This document shows, piece after piece, positions 27,701 through 37,313 of a DNA stretch of 64,000 nucleotides (positions within the stretch are counted from its first letter, which is position 1; every line of letters begins with the position of its first letter). Source of the DNA: Liolophura sinensis (Eukaryota > Mollusca > Polyplacophora > Chitonida > Chitonidae). A program made the translations under genes and the position numbers. The DNA lies in contig NC_088300.1 of assembly GCF_032854445.1 (NCBI RefSeq), positions 59,370,984 to 59,434,983 on the forward strand, given 5' to 3'. Below the pieces are notes generated by a model. That model had not been told where the DNA came from and ran no database searches. It was given only the letters and a program-made list of their open reading frames with translations.

Positions 27701-30700
27701 ATCACCTTGTTGTACCAAAGAGAAAAAGCTCACCTTGGTGTACCAAAGAGAAGGAGTTCCATGAAGTCATTGCTCACTGTCCCAGTCCCTAATGTCTGTG
27801 AAAGAAAATAAAACTAAACTCACATACTTATTTGATTGGTGTTGGTACATCATGCAACTTCCCACATATGAAGCAAATCATTTTGCCTGCAGAGAGTACT
27901 CAATGTGCAGGAAAGTGGAGGGCAGTGATCTTCAAGTGGTTAGGTGTATGGGTGGGAAAAGACAATTTCTGCAGTTCGCAAAATCTTGGAGGGCCAGAAC
28001 TGAAAACAACTGTGACAACTGTGACTTTTTTTACATTCTTTGGTCACTGGTCAAAAACTGCACTTCACAAAGTCACTACCTTCTTTTCCTCAGCAAACTT
28101 GAGAAGTTTTGAATCCATCTCCATGAGAATGTCTCCCCATGCCTCAGACATCTGTTGTATAGTGGCCTTCATGCACTGAAGAGACAAAGTAGACATACCT
28201 GGTTATCAAAACCCTGATGTTCCACAGAACAAAATCAAAGTATAAATTCAGATTTATCGTTTCACCATTTCAACACCTTGATAAGATGTAAAAATTATCC
28301 CAATGCTTGAAGAGGGAAATCTGCTTGAAGAACAAGACACAAGAATAAATTATTTCATCATGACCATACCAGTTATTATGCATTCTTTGATCTCGTTTTT
28401 GCATGAAAACCTCCTGAACCAGATGTGATTAAACATAAGGAGGTTTTAAAGTTACAAACAACAAACACCTACACAAGAGTGCATTGATGTAAACAGCAGT
28501 TGTATTTTACGGTTGTACTTACTGATATGAGAGAATACACTTGGCCATACTTTAAGGCCAGCAGGCGGACTTCCTTGTGTCGCGAGGCTATCAAAGCCAT
28601 GTCATACTGCCACAAACAAAGCATAAAATTGCAACCAATGCATACAATATTCCCTATGTTCAGCACTAAGAAGAGAAAATTACACCTAACATTTATGTTT
28701 TTGGTTAATTTTCAGGCATAGAATTCAGCATTGAAAGTGTTTTCAGAATTTAATTCATATCTCCATGAACTATAAGCAGATAAATAATGGAGACACAGCA
28801 AATCTGCCTAGAACAGATATAACAATAGACAGAAAGGAAACTTTCTGATATTCCACACATGGTGAAACATATCTGATCTTACATGTATACCTCAATTAAT
28901 TAATTTAACACAAAATTTGTATGGTTTTCAATGATAAAAATCTGTATGGTTTTCAATAATAAAAATTTGTATGGTTTTCATGACAAAAATCTGTATGCTT
29001 TTCAGTAACAAAAATTTGTATGGGTTTCAATGACAAAAATTTGTATGGTTTTCATTGACAAAAATCTGTATGGTTTTCAGTGACAAAAATTTGTATGGGT
29101 TTCAATGACAAAAATTTGTATGGTTTTCATTGACAAAAATCTGTATGGTTTTCAATGGCATAAATTTTAAGGCAAAAAGATTAAAAAGCCTGTAACTAGA
29201 TATAAAAAAAACCTAGTCTAAATAGTGTAGAAGAATTGTTCACAACTCACTGATTGTAGATAGAAGTCAGACTTGCCAGTCTCCTCACTCTGGACCTCTG
29301 TGACAATGGATAATGTTAACAGATCCTGGGAGACTGTAGCTGAGATTACCGTACTAGGCTGAGAACAAAAGTGGTCAAATCATTGTTATAACAAAGAATT
29401 GGAAATATGGCTTTCCACATGCATGAAGTGTAACTATACTATCACAAACCAGAAGAAAAAAGAGAATAGCCTGGGCACAACTGATGGATGAAGTTGACTG
29501 AGTTGACTAAAATTTCTCACAAGCTTAATTTCACTGGTGTGTAATCCCATAGTAGGTTTCCCCCGGGCTTTGCACGGTTTCCTCTCACCATAATGTTGGC
29601 AGCTGTTATATATGTGAAATATTCTTGAGTATGACAGAAAACATCAATCAATAAATAAATTCCACAGTACACAAAAAAAAAACAATAAAAATAAAAATAA
29701 AAATACAGTGTACAGGCACTACACCTTCCCTTAAAATGCAATATATTAATTAACCTCAATATTCTTTTGACTCTTCTCGCATACTACATGGTGACAGTAG
29801 AGTAAGCCTTACTTTTGTGCCCGTCTGTAACCCAAGCTGAATATAGGCCAGGGGACACACACCATACGCATACAAATGCACCAGGTCAGAATCGGAGCCA
29901 ATCACCAGCAAGTTTAACCTTTAACACAACAATGGTGAAAATACAGGTAAGATGCATTCTATCAGGTTAATTGTTATGCATGCACAAAAATTTGGTTTTA
30001 TTCGGATGTATTATGTCATCTATTTTATATCCAAACTAACTTTAGTAATCTGTCTCAGAAAAGTATCATCATATTAAACACAAGTCAAAATGTCATTCAA
30101 CTGTTTTAGGAGCTCAAAATAAAACCCATGATCTCACAACATTACAAAGACCATAATTCCAAACACATAAATGACTTTTTGATGTATTTTGTCCATCTCC
30201 ATGCTGTTTTAATGTCTATACATGGAATTCAATTAATTTCACACATTTAAACCATTCTGGATGATCTCAATTTCTGTCACGGTCACTACTCTAAGGAGCT
30301 TGAAATATCAAACATTTTCATCCCTGTCAAAGTCCTTACTCTGACATAAAAACACATCATGAACAGGCCTTAAAATAAGGTTTGGTTGTGGTAACCTATG
30401 TACAGGTTACATCTATCTAGTAGTTGCTAACCCATTTACAAAAATAGGTTACTAGGCATTGTCTGCACGCCCAAATAAGAAAACAATAGTTTATTTCCAA
30501 TACATGATCACAACTAAAGACCTGTACATGTTAGTTTGTATCCAGTATCATACTTCACCACTGTTGTTTACATATTCAAATCCATGCTTCCTGGAAATTT
30601 TGAAACTTCTGCCTTTGCAGAATGTTTCTGTTTTTTATTTTGCTAACATACATGACTTGATCTTCACTAAATAAAACACATGATGTTTGTTGTTTTCTTC

Positions 30701-33700
30701 TGGGTGAGTTATTGTTTGTCCAAAACAAACTAAAAGTGTTCACTTGTTTATAATGATATTTATACATTATTTCACACAGATATTATTTTTAAGGAATTAT
30801 TTAAGAGCATACATATTTATATATTTTACCCAAGACAAGCCCAGAGAAAAAAATAAAAGTAAAACATTGTGTCAGCTTTGTTGTGTCTGTCTGTTCACGC
30901 GTAGCTTGTGCGTGTCCAACACTGAATTTCACCCAGTCATGTAGCAAGCCTTGAATATAATTCAGGCCATTCACGTAATTCAAGTGAGTGTAGTGGTTGT
31001 CCCGAAATTCCTCTAAGGTTTGTTTCTCAGTGAATGTCGGAAATAAGTTCTGAGCACAAATAAAGTCACCGTGGAAATCCCATGGTTTGATGTTTTCAAT
31101 GTGACTGTTTTGCCACGTGTTGACATTGTTGGTAATATCTGTTAGTTTCATATTAGAGTCATTTAGCAGTCTTTTTGTCACACTGATCTTACTCATCGTG
31201 ACAACTAGAATGTGAACGTTGCCCTGGTAACTCTTCTGTCTTTGGAGGTTTTAATCAGTGCCAAAACAGAACAATGCTAAAAGAATGCGCGAAATTCCTA
31301 TAGATGCCGTATTCTAACAGATGTTTTTCAATATATTTATTTTTATGGGGGAACGGGGAATCGTTCTCGACATTTAACATGTCTGCGAATTATGTCCCCT
31401 GCTTATTTTAAGGTGTGATGTACCGAGGTCATAAAAACAAAGTGTATGTACTTCAGCCATTCAGATTTTCACCATGGGTGTTGTATTCACTATTCTTGAC
31501 TACCATATGTATAAAGTGTACTTCTACTCACAGTGTCTGACTCTTCAGATGCTTAGCGTCCTCAGCACATTCTTCGCTGCAAGCAAAATTATTCTGTTAT
31601 TAGCTTTTTGCCTTCACCAATTTACACAACTAAGGATATTACATAATACTTACTAAATGATTTATTTAGTGATTTATTTGGTGGCAGTTTTATGCCATAC
31701 TAAAGAATATTTCACTTTTATAAGGGTAGAAGCATAATGCTAGGCACAAACTTTACTAAATTATACAAATTTGAATTGTTCACATGTTATCCTTCAAGAT
31801 ATTAGCATACTGAACCGAAAATGCATTCAGGCTAATGGCAATCAGCAAAAAGACGGGACATACCTGTGTTCTTTTGCTAGAGTGCCATAACTGAAGAAAA
31901 AAAAGAGCAGAAACATCACTGATCAAGAAAAAATTCACTCATGAAAAAATTCAACTTCTCACAAAGTGTTCCAAACTAATTTCTTTCCACCCAACAATTA
32001 TTTTTGTGATGTTTGACTGCACCTTGGGGCATAGGTTTATCTAGCGAGTTTCTGTCTTTGAGACAACTTATTCTGATTAAACTAACATTTGAGAAGATTG
32101 GCTAAAATGAGAGAAAAAGTACAAATGAGAAACCTTGATTTCAAAGTCTGGAAAAATCTATGTTCTGGAATAGACAAAACGAACCTTAATCCATTTTCTC
32201 ATAGCTTGTATAAATTACTTTGTCTTGGAAAGAAAACATGTTTTTGTTTTAATAAACTGGGTCTAATAAAGCAGGTAAAAAGCTATGCCCTGTTAGTACA
32301 TTACAGGTACAAAAGTTAGTGAGGAACATTTCAAGACTTGTAATACCAATATCATGAAAGACTTCATCACAAACCTTTTGTTGAGCGGTTGTAGTTTGGG
32401 GAGAAATGTCTCAGAAGTGTCCTCTGGGTAAGGTTTACTAGACCAGGCCTCTCCATCCTCTGGTAGATTGTGAGAAATCCAGCTCATGTGAGTTATCTGC
32501 CCTTGAATCACCGTGCTATGAAGGACATCTGAGTTTTCTACGTCACACAGGATCAATTTACCGCTGGTGTAACCCACAGCAACAACTACCAGAAATGCAG
32601 AACATTCATAATTGTGATCCTAATAGACACAGCAGAATTAGGAGTAGCTGATACCATACAATTTAAAAACTACTTAAATGTGAGAGGCCTTGAACAATTT
32701 CAGAAACCATGACCAAGCTTTGATCACAATTCAAATGAATAAAAGTAAGTCATACTGAAGTTAAGCTATATGTATTGTACAGTTTGAGAGATACCAGACA
32801 AATTCTGACATGTACATGCTCTGTACATTCTCATTTGACAGATTATATACAGAATACTTAACGAAACTAATATTACCACGCTTGGGAGCTGAGAAGTATT
32901 CATCCACAGAGAAACAATCATTATAAAGTCCAACTTCCCAATTATACACTCATCGATGAAAATGATTTTTTTTTATTTATTATTTATTTGATTGGTGTTT
33001 TACGCTGTACTCAAGAATATTTCACTTATACGACAGTGGCCAGCATTATGGTGGGAAGGAAACCAGGCAGAGCCCCGCGGAAACCCATGACCATCCGTAG
33101 GTTGCTGCCAGACCTTCCACGTACAGCCGGAGAGGAAGCCAGCACGAAATGGACCTGAACTCACAATGACTGCATTGGTGAGAGCCCCGTGGGGCTCCAT
33201 GAAAATGAAGTAGTACAGTAATACAAATAGTGCAATAACGTGTAAACACTAACCTTTGCCATCAGGTCGCCATGCCAACGCTGACACAGTTACGCCCTCG
33301 GCCGGTGGGGGTAGGGACCAGACTTTCTGCCAGGACAATCGGTATAATATCACCTACAGCAGAAGACATTACACCTCTGACAACTCACATCTCTATCCCC
33401 ACAATTTCCATGGTAAAAGTCTACTTGATTGCTATGATGTGACAATGCATCTTTCCATGGATAAAGTAATATTACTGTTGTGTTTAAAATGATTTAAAAT
33501 TAGGGTTAAACTTAAAAATATAGTTGTGTCTTTTTACATTGTCAATGCTGCCACATGGTAATAAAAACAAAGAAGGATGAGAACAATGTCATCAACCATT
33601 TCCTAAATGTTACAGTTTTTATACAATAATTAATTTCTGAGGAGAATTCACAATGGAATTACAACTGCCCCTGTGATGCTGTTAACTTTCTGCACACAAG

Positions 33701-33859
33701 GCATTCCTTTCAAGATCAGGTGAACAATGTCTCAAGACTTACCTCCCCTTGTTCATTAGCCAGGGAGATGAGGTCCATCTTTGGGGACCATATCATGTGC
33801 TTCACCTTTGCAGACACATGCTTCTCATCTACCTGTTTAAAGCAGCTCTGCTCTGGCAT
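18686..33859 (-). CDS. ANAPC4: Anaphase-promoting complex subunit 4 (3' end not resolved)
   Basis: APC4 is a platform subunit of the APC/C ubiquitin ligase that drives mitotic exit. Read on the minus strand, 21 exons from ATG 33859 to 20044 join with agreeing phases and give about 613 residues aligning end to end with the animal family (about 800 residues). The N-terminal WD40 part includes HMIWSPKMDLISLANEQGE and SALAWRPDGK. The middle helical part includes SEAWGDILMEMDSKLLKF and GLKKLDRSIDSSY. A further exon at 18785-18686 matches later family sequence but has a frame break. One small exon between 20044 and 18785, and the last roughly 130 residues, were not found. The start is chosen because it is the only ATG before the conserved block. 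It lies head to head with ARHGAP19. Confidence 0.93.
20044..22090 (-). CDS. ANAPC4: ANAPC4 exons 17-21
   Basis: Exons are 22090-22003, 21762-21665, 21127-21066, 20554-20516 and 20145-20044. They continue the frame with YLKNENLHYPPDTSSNPWNQ, DSPLLYQVETEKSLIQL, SVIGKFLMCSHKFRLF, DEQKQPLAFAIS and FTVCESHQMYTVFTF. The last exon ends FFVLRHPTDSQ, matching the family's 'ILRRHTDIS' region. It ends in phase 2, so the next exon must supply one base; that exon was not identified. Confidence 0.85.
22196..22462 (-). mobile_element. tRNA-derived SINE, near full length
   Basis: Read on the minus strand it begins with a head containing TGGCTCTGTTGG (A-box-like) and a B-box-like GTTCAAGTCC. It continues through a body with GGTTTCCACCCACTGTAATG and ends with GAATATTCTTGAGTACGG and an AAATAAAT tail. 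It lies in the intron between ANAPC4 exons 16 and 17. Confidence 0.88.
22768..22910 (-). mobile_element. Truncated SINE copy (3' half)
   Basis: This copy holds the tail and body landmarks (GAATATTCTTGAGTACGGCG and 'CATAATGTTGG') but stops before the tRNA-like head. It sits immediately beside ANAPC4 exon 16 (22955-23053), only about 45 bases from its donor site. Confidence 0.85.
22955..29358 (-). CDS. ANAPC4: ANAPC4 exons 6-16: central helical domain
   Basis: Exons are 29358-29251, 28606-28523, 28175-28080, 27795-27734, 26871-26829, 26569-26493, 25839-25687, 24923-24868, 24000-23954, 23682-23617 and 23053-22955. All borders are GT-AG and the phases chain without a break. Diagnostic stretches include FMELLLFGTP|SPELQAF, SLLYHLSELRGLSLWYDK, DASMKNFSAFIRWLY and DMNFVAEFLKDNF. 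The last exon carries an acidic run (EDEDEDKD) followed by IKLEKVGQ, matching the family. The donor of exon 27795-27734 is the seed of the tandem array described below. Confidence 0.92.
23190..23545. repeat. Possible very old SINE-like repeat
   Basis: Fragments such as 'TTGCTTAATGTTCTACTCAAGACTTTG', a 'GGTGGAAGAAACCAGAG' block and 'GTTTGAACTCACACC' appear in the same order and orientation as in the main SINE family, but heavily diverged. It may be an older subfamily. Confidence 0.35.
25199..25465 (-). mobile_element. tRNA-derived SINE, near full length
   Basis: On the minus strand it runs from GGGGCCTCTGTGGCTGAGTG (head) through a B-box-like GAATTCAAGTCC to GAAATATTCTGGTGTACGGCG and an AAATAAATAAAT tail. 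It is in the ANAPC4 intron between exons 12 and 13. Confidence 0.88.
27298..27733 (-). repeat. Tandem array of ANAPC4 exon-9 splice-donor copies
   Basis: Fourteen readable units of 25 or 28 bp, plus about two decayed ones, follow directly after exon 27795-27734. On the minus strand each unit resembles CTTTGGTACACCAAG|GTGAGC, the last 15 bases of the exon joined to the first bases of its intron. At least seven intronic copies keep AAG|GTGAG intact. Reading into the array from the exon meets an in-frame TGA at once. The plus-strand ORFs over this array are artefacts of the repeat. Confidence 0.9.
28912..29163. repeat. Tandem repeat, about 10 units of 25 bp
   Basis: Units alternate between AAAAATTTGTATGGTTTTCA and AAAAATCTGTATGGTTTTCA, followed by ATGAC, GTGAC or TTGAC. 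The higher-order alternation suggests duplication of blocks of more than one unit. It lies in the ANAPC4 intron between exons 6 and 7. Confidence 0.9.
29550..29662 (+). mobile_element. Truncated SINE copy (3' half)
   Basis: This copy is in plus orientation: 'GGTTTCCCCCGGGCTTTGC', then 'CACCATAATGTTGGCAGC', then 'GAAATATTCTTGAGTATG' and an AATCAATAAATAAAT tail. The tRNA-like head is missing. It lies in ANAPC4 intron 5. Confidence 0.82.
29813..33859 (-). CDS. ANAPC4: ANAPC4 exons 1-5: N-terminal WD40 domain
   Basis: Exons are 33859-33743, 33353-33254, 32585-32375, 31890-31864 and 29918-29813, with splice phases 0, 1, 2, 2 and 0 at their ends. They encode repeated blades with family signatures, including VILYRLSWQKVWSLPPP, VGYTSGKLILCDVEN, FLPKLQPLNK and LNLLVIGSDSDLVHLYAYG. 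The fourth exon is a 27-base micro-exon (YGTLAKEH). A CAG acceptor-like site sits just before the ATG, so a non-coding upstream exon is possible. A SINE (33.0-33.2 kb) and a nested ORF with an X-box (30.8-31.2 kb) lie in the introns. Confidence 0.92.
30801..31196 (-). CDS. Unidentified 131-residue ORF nested in an ANAPC4 intron
   Basis: A single open frame runs from ATG 31196 to a stop at 30801, on the same strand as ANAPC4 and inside its intron 4. The first ~110 residues have balanced composition (for example ENIKPWDFHGDFICAQNLF and HYTHLNYVNGLNYIQGLLH). The last ~20 turn hydrophobic and AT-rich, as if read into non-coding sequence or an intron. No signal peptide or known domain is recognised. 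An RFX X-box-like site lies about 22 bases upstream of the ATG, hinting at a gene used in ciliated cells. A chance ORF or a first exon of a longer gene remain possible. Confidence 0.42.
   Translation of the reverse strand: MSKISVTKRLLNDSNMKLTDITNNVNTWQNSHIENIKPWDFHGDFICAQNLFPTFTEKQTLEEFRDNHYTHLNYVNGLNYIQGLLHDWVKFSVGHAQATREQTDTTKLTQCFTFIFFSGLVLGKIYKYVCS
31218..31231 (-). promoter_or_regulatory. RFX X-box-like palindrome
   Basis: The 14-mer GTTGCCCTGGTAAC (plus strand; GTTACCAGGGCAAC on the other) matches the RFX consensus GTTRCC-NN-GGYAAC with both half sites intact. X-boxes close to start codons are a known mark of ciliary genes. It lies just upstream of the nested ORF starting at 31196. Binding is inferred. 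Confidence 0.55.
31662..31745 (-). mobile_element. SINE tail fragment
   Basis: A short remnant with 'TATTTGGTGGCAGTTTTATGC' and 'AAGAATATTTCAC', corresponding to the 3' tail of the family. Body and head are absent. Confidence 0.6.
32972..33198 (-). mobile_element. tRNA-derived SINE, head shortened
   Basis: On the minus strand the body and tail match the family (GGTTTCCTTCCCACCATAAT; GAATATTCTTGAGTACAGCG; AAATAAATAATAAAT). The 5' head is shortened to 'GGAGCCCCACGGGGCTCTCACC', so the A-box region is lost. It lies in the ANAPC4 intron between exons 2 and 3. Confidence 0.85.
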
Positions 33860-34743
33860 CTTGTCTGATTGAGTTACCACCTGTCAAAAGTAGTGGATAA
33901 TACATTATTTTAACTTCCGTTACAGAACATGTACATGTTTTCGGTAATTTTTGGCTTTTAAAACATTTGCTGTTCATCAATTAATTCTGCAGGCTAAGAA
34001 AGCACCTCCTGGCTGCAGCCCACGACAGTTTCACGCTTGTCTAGCAAAAGACAATAAATATTTACCACTGGTATGTCTATTCATGTCACATTATCCACCT
34101 CAGTGAGTTAACTGCCCTAATCAGTGGGAACTATGAAAACATGAATGCCTTGCTTCACAAGTTATACTTTTTGTCAAATTAAAGGTGATTACAATTCACG
34201 TTTGGTTTTCATATTTTAAAAGTGAGAAGAATGATAAGAAAACGGAAATCAAAATGCGAAATTTCATGCCTGCAGGTTCTATAATCTTCAACTGGCGCTT
34301 TACATTTTAGCTGTTACTCACACACCTCAGGCTTTGACAGTTAGGTTTCGATTTAATGTGTGACAAGGATCTTTGAGGCCAGTAAGCTGCTAAAGAACAA
34401 AGCTGAAGCCACCAAAATTATAGCGCACATATTTGTGGAAGTGTGTACTTTTTCAGAAGATAGGGAATAAGAACTTGAGGTGCAAGGTGCAGATCTCCAG
34501 CACTACTATGAGAAAAGTATAAGCTTGTATGTCTCCACTGCACTGCAGTGAAATCTCAATATTGGAGAGAAGGTGGAATCAAGTAGGACTCGGGTCTATC
34601 CCTCCAACATACCAGTACACTAGCTTCTTCAACAGCGATCAACAAAACATCAAGACACTGGATGACGTCTTTCACAACTTTTCCGTTCCTGACTTCCGTG
34701 GAAGACTAGTTCTCTTTTATAAAACATATGTACATGTACTAGT

Positions 34744-35062
34744 AAAGTGAAGTCGGGAGGCCCAGGGACCAAACCCGGGTGGGGTCATACACAGACTTTA
34801 AAAATGGTAATTGCTGCTGCCTCGCTTGGCGCTCAGCACTCAGAGGTTAGAGCAAGGAAACATGACTGTTTCGCGTGGTGTCAGTATATTATAGGTGGGT
34901 GTCATGTCTGTGTCTTCAGCAAGATACTTCAATGACGGCAACACTTTGGCAGCATGGACTCGCCCTGCCACAACAAGACACAATATATGTACACACACCT
35001 AATGACTCCAGATCGTCATATGACTGAAAAATTATTAAGTAAGCCGTTAAACCCCAAGCATA
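34744..35062 (+). mobile_element. Second repeat family, near full copy
   Basis: Shares long blocks with the 55.54-55.82 kb segment (minus strand): 'ACTTTAAAAATGGTA.TTG', 'GAGGTTAGAGCA', 'TGGTGTCAGTAT' and 'CATGG..T.GCCCTGCCA'. It ends with 'GACTGAAAAATTATTAAGTA' and 'GCCGTTAAACCCC'. The dispersed copies and shared 3' end point to a non-autonomous retroelement, possibly another SINE. Confidence 0.72.
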
Positions 35063-36844
35063 CATACAACTATACATGTATACATGTAAACTACATGTAG
35101 TAAAAGCTGTCAGACTCCCTTAGCGTACGCCTACAGTCAAGAAAGGCTTCTAAAACATTCAATCAGTCTTAGCAATAACAGACCATCGGCTAAAGTGTTA
35201 CTTGTTTAGCGGATTAATTCTCTTCATAAGACAAACCTATTTATTTGACAACAGAAGTGAGTTTCCTAGAAGAGACAGCCCGTCACACGAGCACTGCTGT
35301 TGCCGCCATGCTGCTGTCTGTTTATTACCTACAAGTTGCAGAGTGAAAGAACCAATCGTAAGGTTCGATACAAAAAAAGCAGCCAATGAAAACCTGTTTT
35401 TAAATATGAAAACTTGAGCGCGGCCATTTTGAACGTAAGAATTTAGATTACAGGGCATAAAGTTAAAAACTTGCTGTGGAGAAGTATAGTTAAACTAAAC
35501 AGACTCAAACCAGTAACCACCAGTCAGGTAAAGTATCTCAATGAGTAATTCTCCGCTGTGTGATTTTTTATATGCGGAAGAAATCTGTACGATTGCCAAA
35601 CGCACGTATTTTTGGGTAATCGATACAACAACAACACGTTAAGCGTGCTGCATGACACTGGCAACACTGTCACAAAACATCTGTTCAGGAACTTTCCTAC
35701 GCATTTTAGTTTATGCTAGCGTATCATAGGCCGGATATGGCTTCGAAAAAAAAAACAAAACATTTCGTTTAGTCCGAAATTGCTCTCACTGAGACGACAG
35801 ATATAACAAAATTTGTTTGGCCAGTGATCCTATGTCAGAGCGCACTCCATTTAAAAATCTGGGCCCAGTTTCACAAAGATGTCGTACATGTATGATAATC
35901 TCACTTGTACGACATTGGTACGGTAATAGTGACGTACAAAATATCGTACGACAAATGTACAATAAAAAGATGTCCTAATACAGTTGCCGTAACAGTTTGT
36001 CACAGTGCTTGAGACAAGAATTACCGAACTGAGATTGATCTCCGATGTGTGGGAAATTCGTTTACTCAGTTAATACTGCTTCAATTCTGACATTTTATAC
36101 ACCACTGAGTAGAAAATCATTAGCAGTCGATCTCTAGTGGTTTTGAGTGGATACTCAACAACGCCCAGACTGGATCTCAGACTAGCAGAGCATCACTCAG
36201 ACCAGCTTTTAGCCTGAGCCCTCTGATGTTAGGTTTAGCAAAATTTATTTTGGCCAGTGAGCACATCAGAGACAAAAACAGACAAAACTTACTGGACAAA
36301 TTGGTTTGAAAATTCTGTCTACAGATGGTTTACATTTACTCATGTGCACAGACTGATGTTAATATTAAAAGTTTAAAGCTGATTTCTTGACTACTGCCAA
36401 GTCTCTTCATGGGCCTATTTTGGAAGTCGCACATTTTCTTGGCCTTTCGGTCTGACCATTTATTGCAAGCAGAGAACTTATTAGTTATTTCAGTCTGCTA
36501 TTTTATTGGGGAATGGGGGGGGGGGCAGTTTGTTCAAAGATGTCTTTGACAAAAATAATGATCTTGACTAAATGAATTAGCCATTCAAAAGTAATGGATT
36601 TTGAGAAAACGAGCATTTTTTGTTATGTTTTCACAATCACATTTTTGAGACTTCTCTCTTAAATGATTTAAATGCAGGGAACTATGACTAGAACATACCA
36701 ATCTGTCAAATGGTACCTTAGTATTGCAGGTTTTCATGTCTCTAATTACAAAACTTGTGGTGGTAATTTCTAATACTTCAAGTGACAATTCACTGGTGAT
36801 GTACTAAATGACCATAAAATTTAGTTTGCAGCTTATCAAAGCGG

Positions 36845-37108
36845 GGATTTATTTATTTGGTGTTTTACGCCGTACTCAAGAATACTTCACTTATATACCA
36901 CGGCGGCCAGCATTATGGTGGGTGGAAACCGGGCACAGCCCAGGGGAAACCCACGACCAACCATAGGCTGCTGGCAGACCTTCCCACTTACGGCAGGAGA
37001 GGAAGCCAGCATGAGCTGAACTTGAACTCACAGCGACCGCATTGGTAAGAGGCTCCTGGGTCATTACGCTGCGCTAGCGCGCTAACCGACTGAGCCACGG
37101 AGGCCCCC
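36845..37108 (-). mobile_element. tRNA-derived SINE, full-length reference copy
   Basis: On the minus strand it starts GGGGGCCTCCGTGGCTCAGT. A perfect A box, TGGCTCAGTCGG, lies at 37086-37097 and a B-box-like AGTTCAAGTTC at 37018-37028, the spacing expected of a tRNA-derived Pol III promoter. The body has GGTTTCCCCTGGGCTGTGCC and the tail GAAGTATTCTTGAGTACGGC followed by AAATAAAT. It is the best copy in the window. Confidence 0.93.
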
Positions 37109-37313
37109 AGAGCATGAGAGAATTCCAACCCATCTGAAATAACACACTAGCACTTTTTGGGAATCAGTTAATTGACTAAGTGCATAGTTATTACCTTTAC
37201 TGATCATAGTTATAAAGTAGTTCTGTACAAAGCCTACAATATTAAATCTTTTGTTGTTCCAGAAACCTAATGAACAGTTCCTAAAATTGACTTTTACTGA
37301 CTGAGCAGCTGGC

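Larger units (their letters stand above)
33860..37313. other. Head-to-head intergenic region between ANAPC4 and ARHGAP19
   Basis: The two genes diverge from this 3.4 kb region. It holds a repeat of a second SINE-like family (34.74-35.06 kb), a single MITE-like end at 35,861 ('GGGCCCAGTTTCAC'), a G-run near 36,516, and a SINE (36.85-37.11 kb) that ends about 205 bases before the ARHGAP19 ATG. A CAG acceptor-like site stands just before that ATG, so a non-coding first exon may lie here. No clear core promoter element can be assigned. Confidence 0.5.

Noticed and set aside
27239-27811. Plus-strand ORFs rich in charged residues
   Set aside because: They read the splice-donor array on the wrong strand. 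The minus strand carries a proven ANAPC4 exon and its repeats.
37018-37097. tRNA gene
   Set aside because: The A and B boxes belong to a SINE head. The cloverleaf stems are not complementary and the same sequence recurs across the window.
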